IMG/VR virus record: IMGVR_UViG_3300048028_000379
Span: 1 to 24,042 of that record
Length of the DNA: 24,042 nucleotides
DNA from: a virus
Direction: 5' to 3' (one strand)
The notes beneath the pieces were generated by a model. That model searched no databases. It was not told the DNA's origin and saw nothing but the letters and a program-made list of their open reading frames with translations. This document shows, in pieces, positions 6,406-13,330 of this stretch (its first letter is position 1; each line of letters opens with the position of its first letter). A program made the position numbers and the translations under genes.

Positions 6406-7189
6406 TGGTTGACCAGTTTTCTAGGTTTGTTTGCTCATCCTTGATTTGTAAAGGCTTAATTCCTTCTTGCTCCCAACCAAGCCAGCCTGCTGCGATTGCT
6501 CTGTCTATCGCGTCAGTCAGAACCGGGGTAGGGTAAAGCTTCATCCTTTTCAGTGACTTCTCCCAAGCCGTCAGGCTCTGGAATCGGCTTTTCTTGATCG
6601 AGCGAGCCTGTTTATCAAATGCCCATTCTTTCGCGGCATTGGCTTTCTTCTCGTCAAACTCTACCGGGATAACCTCAATCATCTCAGATACAGAAGGACA
6701 TCCCCCCTTGGGGGATTGAGGGGGTGTATCTTTCTTTTCTTTTCCTTCCTTTATCTTATCTTTCTTTTCTTTATCTTTCGTTGGGCTTTTGCTTGGGTTT
6801 TGCTTGGGTAGTTTGCTTGGGTCTTGCTTAGAGCCATTTATTTGAGCGGCTTTGACCTTTGCTTCAGAGGTTGATTTCCCGCCCTTTCTACCAGCTTCCC
6901 GGCGTGCAATTGCTGTTTGCTCCATGCTTTTTGGGTAGTAGTTGACAACTAAATTCCCTTCTTTATCAAAATGATAAAGCGCGCTTTCAGTCTTTACCTC
7001 AAGAAAAGTGACGCCTGCAATCTGTTGCCATTTTCGGCACTTCCAACTCGCTGCGTCCTTAATCACGCCGCCATTTTCTTGAGACGCACACCAGCCAAGC
7101 AGATTCAACCACGTTGCTCGCTCGACTGGCTCCGCGCCCAAATAGTCCTCCGATCTCAGAATATCTGTGTTTATGTTTAAGTAGTTCAT
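6386..7189 (-). CDS. Phage replication initiator/replisome organizer-like protein
   Basis: A 267-residue protein. The N-terminal part 'ERATWLNLLGWCASQENGGV' with 'WKCRKWQQIAGVT' reads as a winged-helix module like those at the start of phage replisome organizers. Next is a very lysine-rich linker (about residues 90-155, 'KEKKDKIKEGKEKKD'), then a C-terminal region with 'RAIAAGWLGWEQEGIKPLQ', a pattern common at the end of phage initiators where the helicase-loader partner docks. It lies directly ahead of the DnaC-like loader. It probably binds the origin and hands over the loader. The start ATG overlaps the upstream stop (ATGA). Confidence 0.75.
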   Translation of the reverse strand: MNYLNINTDILRSEDYLGAEPVERATWLNLLGWCASQENGGVIKDAASWKCRKWQQIAGVTFLEVKTESALYHFDKEGNLVVNYYPKSMEQTAIARREAGRKGGKSTSEAKVKAAQINGSKQDPSKLPKQNPSKSPTKDKEKKDKIKEGKEKKDTPPQSPKGGCPSVSEMIEVIPVEFDEKKANAAKEWAFDKQARSIKKSRFQSLTAWEKSLKRMKLYPTPVLTDAIDRAIAAGWLGWEQEGIKPLQIKDEQTNLENWSTNGIKTL

Positions 7190-7491
7190 TTTTGTGTAGT
7201 TTTGTAGGGTCTTGATCCTTGTCTAGATGATCCCGCTGGCTCTATTTCGCCAAGCCTTTTCAGCTCTGAGAATCGTCCACTGATCGCATTCATGCCAATT
7301 TGCCAATCCTTGGCAAGCTCTTTGCACGTCAAGCCTTGATTTCCGGCGTTGTTTATTGCAAGCAATACCTCAATTTGTCGTTGCCTTAGAGTTGGTTTAA
7401 CTTTTGTCTGGAAGGCTTCGGCAGATTGCTCATTTCCTTGGTGCTTGTTCTGACAAACATCTTGCCACTCGTCAAAAAGGTCAGGGATCAC
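7186..7491 (-). CDS. Winged helix-turn-helix protein
   Basis: A 101-residue protein whose C-terminal two thirds is a winged-helix domain: 'LRQRQIEVLLAINNAGNQGL' then 'TCKELAKDWQIGMNAISGRF' (recognition helix) and a wing with 'LGEIEPAGSSRQGSRPY'. It starts at a GTG that overlaps the resolvase stop as GTGA, with a G-rich run upstream serving as a ribosome binding site. Its place between resolvase and initiator genes suggests a DNA-handling or early regulatory role. No specific family name is claimed. Confidence 0.75.
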   Translation of the reverse strand: MIPDLFDEWQDVCQNKHQGNEQSAEAFQTKVKPTLRQRQIEVLLAINNAGNQGLTCKELAKDWQIGMNAISGRFSELKRLGEIEPAGSSRQGSRPYKTTQK

Positions 7492-7895
7492 TTGCGCCCC
7501 CCTTTCTGCTCAAACGCTCCGGCTTCCGTAATCGTTAGCTCTACCGCTGGCCCTTGCTCGCGCCTTGTAGAGTCCTGATCTGAAGACGTTCGCTTAATGA
7601 ATGTCATAGAGTCATCAGTAAACCATCCGCAAGCAACCAGAGCGTCTTCTAGCTGCTTATAGTTGCCACGCAGCACGCTGCTAGAGTCCCAGAACCTTTG
7701 ACCTTTGCCTAGGACACGCACAACGTGAACACTTACCGGGAACAGGTAAGGAGTCCTTACCAATCCAAGAGATCTAATCTCAAACTCAAACCGTTTCCGA
7801 TCTTTTGCCGACCCATGCCATGACCGCCCTTGACCGTTGTTTTTGTTGGTAATCTCAAACGGCAGAAAGACGGTTTCTGTAAAAACATCATTCAT
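7488..7895 (-). CDS. RusA-like Holliday junction resolvase
   Basis: A 135-residue protein that probably cuts recombination junctions. RusA-type features are the acidic set D70 (FWDSSS), N78/K80 (RGNYKQLEDAL), D84 and the D94-D95 pair (WFTDDS), matching the family pattern of D-x-DN-x-x-K...DAL...DD. The start is the ATG at 7895, preceded by a good Shine-Dalgarno AAAGGAGG; an earlier in-frame start at 7916 would bury that site. It overlaps the exonuclease gene by eight bases. Together with exonuclease and annealase it forms a recombination set. Confidence 0.78.
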   Translation of the reverse strand: MNDVFTETVFLPFEITNKNNGQGRSWHGSAKDRKRFEFEIRSLGLVRTPYLFPVSVHVVRVLGKGQRFWDSSSVLRGNYKQLEDALVACGWFTDDSMTFIKRTSSDQDSTRREQGPAVELTITEAGAFEQKGGRK

Positions 7896-9087
7896 TAGCG
7901 CCTCCTTTCGGCTCAATGCCTGCCAGTTCTTGGATCATGTAAGAAATTGACGCCGGAAACAGCGGATCGAGTAAAACCGAATCAATGCAAGTCTTCCAAG
8001 CGTCCTTTTCGCCTTTGCGATCAGCAAGGTATCGTTTGCAGACATCTTTGAGCGCCATATCAGCGCAATGCCAGCCAGCGACTAGATGCGCGTTAGGAAT
8101 CTCATACGGGTAAGCCTCAAAAGGTGCAGTTGTTTCTTGAGCAAGTAATACCGCTTTCCGCTTCTCAGATAGGCTGTAAAGCTCACAAAGATCTTTTGGC
8201 ACTTTGGTCGCTAATTGCCTGAGCATTTCCAAGTAAATGGCCATCGAAAAGAAATACCCTCGCTTGATTGATTCCTTGCTGAAATCCTCAATATGGATAG
8301 AGCGGCAAGTCTTGTAATCGTGGAGCGTGTCGCCCTTGAGGACAAGATCAGGCCGACCTTTCATCTGCACCGGGATAGTCACACCGGGGGCGACCGTAAT
8401 ATCAACAACGCAGAAAATGCTGACCTCAACCCGTTTTTCTTTTTGGTCAATGTCTGCAAGAACTTCCCTAGCCTCGTAGTTCATCGGCGCATAATCCAGC
8501 GCGTCCTTCATGCCAATAACAGTCTTGTGGTCGCTATAGCTATCATCAAGCACCAGAGCGGTCTCTGATAGGTCTAGCATCTCTTTAGAGTTCTTGTTTA
8601 GACCAGAATCAGCGGCCAGCTCTCTCTCAATGCGTGACTTAATCAAAACCTTTTGCTCTGACTCGTCAGGAGTGCGGTTATTGTCTGCCTTGAATGCTTT
8701 GGCTTCGGCAAAATTACACATAAATTTGCGCGCTGAATAATCCGAAAAAAGCTGGTCACGTTTGCGTTCTAGTCTTGACGCTTCCATCTCTTTGCGGCGT
8801 TCGTCGTTGATCACGATAAACTTGTCAGACTCAAGGATTAGCCTGTGCGCCAGCGTCCCAAGACCTAGAGACTTGGATCGTTTGTTTTCGATTTCTCCGG
8901 CAAGGTAGGAGCGCAGACGAGCAGCAGAGCCTTTTGGCTCGCCAAACCCGCCAAGGTCTTCGACTGCTTTCTTGAGGCCGCTAGGTGACAATCCGTCAGC
9001 AGATCGATACTCAGTGTCTGGCATACCGATCACAATCTCGTTGCGCGGATTAGTCGGATAGATAATGTTTTCAAATGGGTCTTTCAT
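7888..9087 (-). CDS. Exonuclease VIII-like PD-(D/E)XK nuclease
   Basis: A 399-residue nuclease that likely chews 5' ends to give single-stranded DNA for annealing. Motifs: 'LSPSGLKKAVEDLGG' near 33-47, a conserved histidine in GTLAHRL (H81), E221 in 'VEVSIF', D247 in KGRPD, and D257-Y-K259 in 'LHDYKT', followed by 'GYFFSMAIYLEML' resembling the Q/Y helix. This is the active-site order of RecE/exonuclease VIII and related phage nucleases. The partner ERF annealase is two genes upstream. The start overlaps the upstream stop (ATGA). Confidence 0.88.
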   Translation of the reverse strand: MKDPFENIIYPTNPRNEIVIGMPDTEYRSADGLSPSGLKKAVEDLGGFGEPKGSAARLRSYLAGEIENKRSKSLGLGTLAHRLILESDKFIVINDERRKEMEASRLERKRDQLFSDYSARKFMCNFAEAKAFKADNNRTPDESEQKVLIKSRIERELAADSGLNKNSKEMLDLSETALVLDDSYSDHKTVIGMKDALDYAPMNYEAREVLADIDQKEKRVEVSIFCVVDITVAPGVTIPVQMKGRPDLVLKGDTLHDYKTCRSIHIEDFSKESIKRGYFFSMAIYLEMLRQLATKVPKDLCELYSLSEKRKAVLLAQETTAPFEAYPYEIPNAHLVAGWHCADMALKDVCKRYLADRKGEKDAWKTCIDSVLLDPLFPASISYMIQELAGIEPKGGANE

Positions 9088-9326
9088 AGATTTAGTAGTT
9101 CGTTAATTTTTTCTTCGTTAATTTCGTCATGGTCAATTGCCTCGCTCACTTCAATCCAAAACTCTAGACCTTCCTTAGTTTTAGACCACTCAGCAAAGCT
9201 TGCAACAGCGTCAAAGATAGAATCAACCCTAGCCGTAAATCGCTCAGGGTTGGCTTGACGTATTGCTCTCGTCGCGAGTGGTTCGGGTAGAATGCTCAAG
9301 GCTTCAGCCAGTGTGCGTTTTCTCAT
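9084..9326 (-). CDS. Small acidic hypothetical protein of the recombination operon
   Basis: An 80-residue, mostly helical protein ('MRKRTLAEALSILPEPLATR', then an acidic half with 'EAIDHDEINEEKINELLNL'). No domain is recognised. The start overlaps the annealase stop as TAATG and the end overlaps the exonuclease start as ATGA, so it is fully coupled between the two recombination proteins. It may be an accessory factor for one of them. Confidence 0.7.
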   Translation of the reverse strand: MRKRTLAEALSILPEPLATRAIRQANPERFTARVDSIFDAVASFAEWSKTKEGLEFWIEVSEAIDHDEINEEKINELLNL

Positions 9327-10075
9327 TATGATTCTGACGTAAATAGTTTGTCCCAGCCTGACACAATTCGACCTTTAACCTTGTCGCTTTGCTCTTCCCA
9401 GCCCCAACCGTCAAGATCAACGCCCTTTTTAGTCAAAGCTGCATTAAGCTGATCGCTGGTCACGCCTGCGCGCTCCATCTGCAACTTAATAGCATCGTCA
9501 ACGGTTGTCTGTGTAACCGTGTCGGGCTTTGGTAAAACGCCATCGGTGTCGTCGTCAGTGAAGACAAGCCCGAGCGCGGCCTTCAAAGCGTAGCGTTCGC
9601 CGTAGGTGTTTGTGATGCCCCCGGCTTGAATGTCGCTCGTGAGCTGGCTTTGAGGTTTCGCAAATGGGATTGGGATCGTGGTTTCTGGGAAAGTAAAACC
9701 TGAGATATGCAAGACCCGGCAGATCGTGATCTGTTTGTTGTTTTGGATTTCGTGGGAGAAAGTCCAACTCAACCCGTGCTTGTCTGCGTAGGGTTTTACG
9801 AACCTGACAAGATCATCCATTGCTGAATACCTAAATGCAACCTGACCGCCGCGAGTTTTAGCGCCGTCCCTCATTTTAGGGATCACCGGAACCTCTTGCT
9901 TGAACAGGGCTAAATCCCGATAAGCCTCATCGCGTGCTTGTCGATCCTTTTCTTGATTGTGCAACTTAACAAGCTGCTCAAGCTTATTAGCGTCAACCTC
10001 TGGACTCTTGGCAAGTTCAAGGATAAGGGCAAGCTGAGAATCAGCTTCTGTCTGTTGTGTTATAATTTCACTCAT
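9326..10075 (-). CDS. erf: ERF-family single-strand annealing protein
   Basis: A 249-residue recombinase that anneals complementary single strands. The ERF core is visible as 'FRYSAMDDLVRFVKPYADKH' with 'GLSWTF', then 'PQSQLTSDIQAGGITNTYGE' and 'RYALKAALGLVFTDDDTDG', the family's most conserved stretch. The C-terminus is a short linker and helices. The leader reads ACACTAAAACT before the ATG, with no Shine-Dalgarno sequence. It heads the recombination genes, with a small membrane protein gene just upstream. Confidence 0.92.
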   Translation of the reverse strand: MSEIITQQTEADSQLALILELAKSPEVDANKLEQLVKLHNQEKDRQARDEAYRDLALFKQEVPVIPKMRDGAKTRGGQVAFRYSAMDDLVRFVKPYADKHGLSWTFSHEIQNNKQITICRVLHISGFTFPETTIPIPFAKPQSQLTSDIQAGGITNTYGERYALKAALGLVFTDDDTDGVLPKPDTVTQTTVDDAIKLQMERAGVTSDQLNAALTKKGVDLDGWGWEEQSDKVKGRIVSGWDKLFTSES

Positions 10076-10087
10076 AGTTTTAGTGTT

Positions 10088-10252
10088 TTATTTCAATTGA
10101 AGGTATCGTTTGATGCGAGGCCATACCTTGAGCCTAGATCTTGAGTAGTCGAGCCCGTCACTTCCGAGGAATGCCCGGATGAAAAAGCCGATGGATAGAA
10201 TTGTCAGGATTACTGACAGGAGGAAGAACGCGAACGTTAATGTTGTAGCCAT
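10088..10252 (-). CDS. Small single-span membrane protein (54 aa)
   Basis: A short frame from ATG 10252 to TAA encoding 54 residues. Residues 3-28 ('TTLTFAFFLLSVILTILSIG' and following) are a strong membrane segment; the remaining half is polar and basic (RSRLKVWPRIKRYLQLK), presumably cytoplasmic. It is the first minus-strand gene after the divergent control region, 12 bases ahead of the annealase gene, so it would be made early. Possible roles include host-membrane modification or superinfection exclusion; none is shown. It has no homologue I recognise. Confidence 0.6.
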   Translation of the reverse strand: MATTLTFAFFLLSVILTILSIGFFIRAFLGSDGLDYSRSRLKVWPRIKRYLQLK

Positions 10253-10264
10253 GCAAGAGACTTA

Positions 10265-10296
10265 TTGACACTGCTCGGTGATTGCAATGCTTATTT
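10265..10296 (+). promoter_or_regulatory. Candidate rightward promoter in the divergent control region
   Basis: A perfect -35 TTGACA at 10265-10270 is followed by TGCTTATTT at 10288-10296, which could act as an extended -10. The match at ideal 17-base spacing (TGCTTA) is weak. It would serve the plus-strand small membrane protein and HTH genes. Confidence 0.35.
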
Positions 10297-10323
10297 TGCT
10301 TTTTTTCACTTTAGGCTTGTCGG

Positions 10324-10340
10324 CACACCGTAAAAGTGTG
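10324..10340. promoter_or_regulatory. Inverted-repeat operator candidate (CACAC-N7-GTGTG)
   Basis: Perfect five-base half-sites with a seven-base A-rich centre, 13 bases before the start codon at 10354. The same ACAC-N7-GTGT layout recurs at 19184-19202 in front of another small gene. It is suited to dimer binding, possibly by the HTH protein encoded two genes downstream. Confidence 0.4.
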
Positions 10341-10353
10341 TTTCCTTTACCAC

Positions 10354-10485
10354 ATGAGAGAGTTCTTCCTCACAATCGGCGTCTTGCTAACACTTCCCTT
10401 AATGATTGCGATTATTTGGGCGAATGGGGTAAAAACGGAAACCCGTCGCCAAAAAAAGACAAAAGATCGCAACAAATGGAGATAA
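10354..10485 (+). CDS. Small single-span membrane protein (43 aa)
   Basis: A 43-codon frame with an N-terminal membrane segment 'FFLTIGVLLTLPLMIAIIWA' and a strongly basic tail ('KTETRRQKKTKDRNKWR'). Its stop overlaps the start of the HTH gene by ten bases, which supports real coupled translation. The layout mirrors the 54-residue membrane protein encoded on the other strand across the control region. Function unknown; a small inner-membrane effector or holin-like peptide are possibilities. Confidence 0.5.
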   Translation: MREFFLTIGVLLTLPLMIAIIWANGVKTETRRQKKTKDRNKWR

Positions 10486-10727
10486 CTTGTCATCATCCCG
10501 CAAGTCAGCGAGGTATCCCGGTCATATTGAACGACCTTGGCCAGCCTATGCAAATGACTGAAGGTTTAAGAGCTATTATTGAACGCCTTGGGTGGTCTCG
10601 TTCTCAGTTTGCGGCGTTTTGCTTTTATAAGAGCAGCAGATCAGTCGAGAAGTTTTTTCAAGGAACAACACCACCAGCTCACACTCTTAACCTTCTTAGT
10701 GTTTATCTAGCAGCGTTAGAACCGTAA
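10476..10727 (+). CDS. Small helix-turn-helix regulator candidate
   Basis: An 83-residue protein with a Xre-like DNA-binding pattern: 'TEGLRAIIERLGWSRSQFAA' (helices 1-2), then 'SSRSVEKFFQGTTPP' (recognition helix and turn) and a closing helix 'LNLLSVYLAAL'. The ATG at 10476 overlaps the membrane protein stop; a longer frame back to 10278 would cross the promoter-like and operator-like sites and is unlikely. It is the only regulator seen in the divergent region, so it is the best candidate for controlling the switch between early minus and plus genes. Confidence 0.65.
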   Translation: MEITCHHPASQRGIPVILNDLGQPMQMTEGLRAIIERLGWSRSQFAAFCFYKSSRSVEKFFQGTTPPAHTLNLLSVYLAALEP

Positions 10728-10754
10728 ACTGGGGACCACTAGCAATAATGGAGG

Positions 10755-10783
10755 GGATGGCTTGCAAAGGTCATCCTCTTTTT
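10755..10783 (+). terminator. Hairpin with T-tract before the connector/tail operon
   Basis: GGATGGC, a loop, GTCATCC (with one G-U pair), then TCTTTTT. It lies between the HTH gene and the GTG start at 10785. It could end the early plus transcript and need read-through or antitermination for the tail genes. Confidence 0.45.
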
Positions 10784-10784
10784 C

Positions 10785-11207
10785 GTGGCTTGGATTACAC
10801 TTACAGTCGATCACGTTCGCGACCGTTTAGCGGTTGATGAGCTTGGCGCTATTGAGGCAACAGGAGGAGGAGACGGTAACCGTCTGGCTGGGATACTGTT
10901 ACAGGTCACGGCATTGGTAAGAGCTAAAGTTGCCGCTTGTGATGACAACCCACTTGGTGACGCCGGAACGATTCCAGAAGAATGCTTACACGCTGCCGCC
11001 ACGCTCGCCAAGCATGACCTACGCGCCAGCCTTCCTTCTACTGGCTTAGAAGATGAAGGAGATCTGAGAAAAGACGAATACCGGGCTGCGCAAGACTTCC
11101 TGTCTGATGTGGCTGCTTGTGACATCGGTATCGAAAAACCAGATGGTTCATATATTGGCGGCAGAGATACCGGATGTTTTGGCGGCGATCCTTTATACAA
11201 ATTTTAA
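10785..11207 (+). CDS. Head-tail connector protein, Mu gp36-like
   Basis: A 140-residue protein. The pattern 'WITLTVDHVRDRLAVDELGA', a helix 'LAGILLQVTALVRAKVAA', 'IPEECLHAAATLAKHDLRAS' and 'YRAAQDFLSDVAACDIGIEK' follows the layout of gp36-like/DUF1320 adaptors that join the portal ring to the tail. It is the first gene of the tail block, followed directly by a tail terminator candidate, as in Mu-like modules. The start is GTG; an in-frame stop just upstream (10746) excludes earlier starts. The family match is by pattern and order, not by strong motifs. Confidence 0.65.
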   Translation: MAWITLTVDHVRDRLAVDELGAIEATGGGDGNRLAGILLQVTALVRAKVAACDDNPLGDAGTIPEECLHAAATLAKHDLRASLPSTGLEDEGDLRKDEYRAAQDFLSDVAACDIGIEKPDGSYIGGRDTGCFGGDPLYKF

Positions 11208-11632
11208 TGAGCGCGTTCCTCGACAAAGCTGATGAGATAAAAACACTCCTTGATGGTGTTTCTGCTCTTTCGTCGGTTGAGGTTATTGTTGACAAGCAAA
11301 AAGACATTGCTGCCGAGTTTGCAAAAGCGATCCAAAAAGCAAAAGGCGGCGTCATTATTATTCTATTTGATGGCTACGAGCCTAATGATTTAGATGTCAA
11401 CGATTCAACGCTTATATCGTCGTTTTCAATCACAATTTGGACTCAGCCCATCCTAAGAGGCACTAATCCAAAGAATACCGATTTGGTTGAGGCCACTCAC
11501 AAAGCTTTACACGATTGGAAGCATGACGCTTTCTGTCACAACAACGCGCAAGTTTTGCGGGGTCGATTGATACCTAACCCAAAATTCTTGATTCACGAGT
11601 TGACCCTTCAACTAAAACATAATTTACCCTAA
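11207..11632 (+). CDS. Tail terminator/gp37-like tail completion protein
   Basis: A 141-residue protein started at the ATG that overlaps the connector stop (TAATG). The pattern of an N-terminal helix 'SAFLDKADEIKTLLDGVSAL', a strand pair 'GGVIIILFDGYEP', 'SSFSITIWTQPILRG', and a C-terminal 'LIHELTLQLKHNL' is that of small alpha/beta tail-terminator proteins, and the position after the connector fits. It would cap the tail tube at the head end. The name rests on order and fold pattern. Confidence 0.55.
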   Translation: MSAFLDKADEIKTLLDGVSALSSVEVIVDKQKDIAAEFAKAIQKAKGGVIIILFDGYEPNDLDVNDSTLISSFSITIWTQPILRGTNPKNTDLVEATHKALHDWKHDAFCHNNAQVLRGRLIPNPKFLIHELTLQLKHNLP

Positions 11633-11844
11633 TGAGCGAAGAAGCTAAAAAGCAGGCTAAAAAAGCCGCCAAAACAAAGCAAGCAAAGCCCCAAAATGAG
11701 GTTTTGTATTCCTGTGTAGTAATTGAAGACCACACTAAAATCGGCTCAATGTTATGCCTTGCTGGCACAAAAGCAAACCTTCCAAAAGACAAAGCCGAAG
11801 CCCTTAAAGAACTGGGCAAAGTCAAAATCGAAGGAGTCGCATAA
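11632..11844 (+). CDS. Small lysine-rich tail-module protein
   Basis: A 70-residue protein started in a TAATG overlap with the preceding gene. The first 20 residues are almost only K, A, E and Q ('EEAKKQAKKAAKTKQAKPQ'); the rest, with 'IGSMLCLAGTKANLPKDKAE' and 'ALKELGKVKIEGVA', is like short proteins that sit between tail terminator and tube genes in Mu-like modules (role of Mu gp38/FluMu-type small proteins). Function is not known. Confidence 0.6.
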   Translation: MSEEAKKQAKKAAKTKQAKPQNEVLYSCVVIEDHTKIGSMLCLAGTKANLPKDKAEALKELGKVKIEGVA

Positions 11845-11878
11845 ATTTAAACCAAAAAACCTCAACCCATAGAATAAA

Positions 11879-12439
11879 ATGCCTCAATATAATCTTCAAA
11901 AAACAATGCTCGGCTCAACGCTGTATTTCATCGAGAGCGGCGTAACTGTTGACAGTGTAACAGTTTCAAAAACTGCAAAGCCAGACATTAATCCAACCAG
12001 TAACTGGAGAACCCTCGGATGTGTTAATGATTTAACTCCTTACCGTGTTACCGAGGAGGACACTCCATTTAAATGCTTTGAAGGCGCTCGCTATCGCCAA
12101 GAGACAACCAGCGTTGTCTTAGAAGATGGCTGGGAATTTACCTTAAAGAATCACGCAGAGCCAATCTACAGACTTATGCTTGGTCTTGCTGCTGAAGTCT
12201 CTGATGATGCTCCTGTCATTCCTTACGCTAAAAACGTGCGTGAAATTTACGGATGGCTTAAATTCCAAGCAACAAACGTAAATAAAGCACAAGATATTTG
12301 GACAATGGACCTTTGGGGTAAGCTTGAGATGATTGAGCTACCAACCTACAACGATAAGTCTGTCTTCCCTCGCTTGCGGTTCACTCAGAACGATAGTGCT
12401 CTTAATGTTATCGAACTTGATAACGTAGCTAACATATAA
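11879..12439 (+). CDS. Major tail tube protein candidate
   Basis: A 186-residue, beta-rich protein. It begins 'MPQYNLQKTMLGSTLYF' and has 'WRTLGCVNDLTPYRVTEEDT', 'YRQETTSVVLEDGWEFTLKN' and 'EIYGWLKFQATNVNKAQD'. Length, gene order (after the terminator, before the tape measure) and strand-rich sequence suit the ring-forming tube subunit of non-contractile tails. No sheath gene precedes it. The leader is A-rich (ATAGAATAAAATG) with no Shine-Dalgarno sequence. It could also be another tail ring protein. Confidence 0.6.
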   Translation: MPQYNLQKTMLGSTLYFIESGVTVDSVTVSKTAKPDINPTSNWRTLGCVNDLTPYRVTEEDTPFKCFEGARYRQETTSVVLEDGWEFTLKNHAEPIYRLMLGLAAEVSDDAPVIPYAKNVREIYGWLKFQATNVNKAQDIWTMDLWGKLEMIELPTYNDKSVFPRLRFTQNDSALNVIELDNVANI

Positions 12440-12440
12440 A

Positions 12441-12824
12441 ATGCCATTTATAAAAGTTGACGCGCAAATCGATGATTTTCCTTCCAGCGGGATATACAAG
12501 CAAAACAGCTCAACTCTCTGGTCTCAAGTATCACCTAATAACGATTATGTGTTTAATATTGCTAATTCAAAATGGAGACTAGTAGCTAATTCTTCGGGAT
12601 CTGCAATCGTTAGAGAAATATCAACTGGCACTCAAAACTCTAATCCTAAAAATGCGACTTGGGTAAAATACACAATTGATGATTGGGTTAGTCCGTTGGA
12701 AATACCTGCCACAGCAGCAAGCCCTGCAAGCCCTAACACCTACCCAACTGTTACCCCAACGCCCGCAAGCCCTAACACGTATCCAACACCGTCACCAAGC
12801 CCTTCAAGCCCTAATCAAATTTAA
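12441..12824 (+). CDS. Virion-associated protein with Pro/Ser/Thr repeat tail
   Basis: A 127-residue protein. The first 90 residues read as a small beta domain ('SGIYKQNSSTLWSQVSPNND', 'ANSKWRLVANSS', 'WVKYTIDDWVSP'). The C-terminal part is a low-complexity stalk of ASPNTYPT-type units that comes from a 39-base in-frame repeat. It follows the tube gene with one base between. It may be a tube-decorating or linker protein. It is not a known chaperone pair: no frameshift site is seen. Confidence 0.65.
   Translation: MPFIKVDAQIDDFPSSGIYKQNSSTLWSQVSPNNDYVFNIANSKWRLVANSSGSAIVREISTGTQNSNPKNATWVKYTIDDWVSPLEIPATAASPASPNTYPTVTPTPASPNTYPTPSPSPSSPNQI
12723..12816 (+). repeat. 39-bp in-frame tandem repeat (13 residues per unit)
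   Basis: Copies begin at 12723, 12762 and 12801 with exact 39-base spacing; the first two share 23 of 26 bases in 'CNGCAAGCCCTAACAC' and the following TACCCAAC/TATCCAAC, and the third is partial and more diverged. The copy number may vary by slippage and would change the length of the proline-rich stalk. Confidence 0.8.
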
Positions 12825-12832
12825 ACGCTGGA

Positions 12833-13330
12833 ATGTTCTGCTCCCATTATCGCTACACCTTAAACGGCGTTGTCTTGTTAGACTACGGTGATAAGATGCT
12901 TGAGGAGCCAGTTCATCCAATTTCTCAACAAATACAAGAATCCAGATTTATAGGCGCTAAATGGGGGAAAGCTCGTTACAGAGGAAACGCAATCAGGTCG
13001 TTTTCTTGGTCGCGAGTTATGACCTTTACAAGTTTAGCAGAGCGGCAAACTAGACAACTGCAATTAGCCTCTTCTTATTTGGGCTTAGGTTCTGGCGATT
13101 TGTTGATTGAAGTCGAAAACGGAGGATCTACCCAAATAAAAGACTTTTGCCTTGAAAGCGTAACGCCATCACAAAGGTGGGAGAAAAACCAATTTGATCT
13201 TGTGATTGCTTTTGAAGGGCTAGGAGGCGAGGAAATTACCATTAGTGATGGTGGATATTCAGAAAAATGGCTTGCAACAGACGGTTCATTATGGGCTGCT
13301 AATGACTCAACCAAGTGGGAACTAATATAA
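12833..13330 (+). CDS. Tail-module protein of unknown role (165 aa)
   Basis: A beta-rich 165-residue protein with 'MFCSHYRYTLNGVVLLDYGD' at the N-terminus, 'NAIRSFSWSRVMTFTSLAER' in the middle and 'NQFDLVIAFEGLGGEEI' near the end. It resembles no family I can name. It lies between the stalk protein and the 242-residue protein, before the tape measure, in a coupled run of tail genes. A tail-tube ring, distal tail or adhesion role would fit. The start follows a weak TGGA. Confidence 0.6.
   Translation: MFCSHYRYTLNGVVLLDYGDKMLEEPVHPISQQIQESRFIGAKWGKARYRGNAIRSFSWSRVMTFTSLAERQTRQLQLASSYLGLGSGDLLIEVENGGSTQIKDFCLESVTPSQRWEKNQFDLVIAFEGLGGEEITISDGGYSEKWLATDGSLWAANDSTKWELI

Noticed and set aside
10278-10475. 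N-terminal extension of the HTH frame with a hydrophobic start
   Set aside because: It crosses a promoter-like site and an inverted repeat and overlaps a separate small membrane protein frame; the ATG at 10476 is coupled to that gene.
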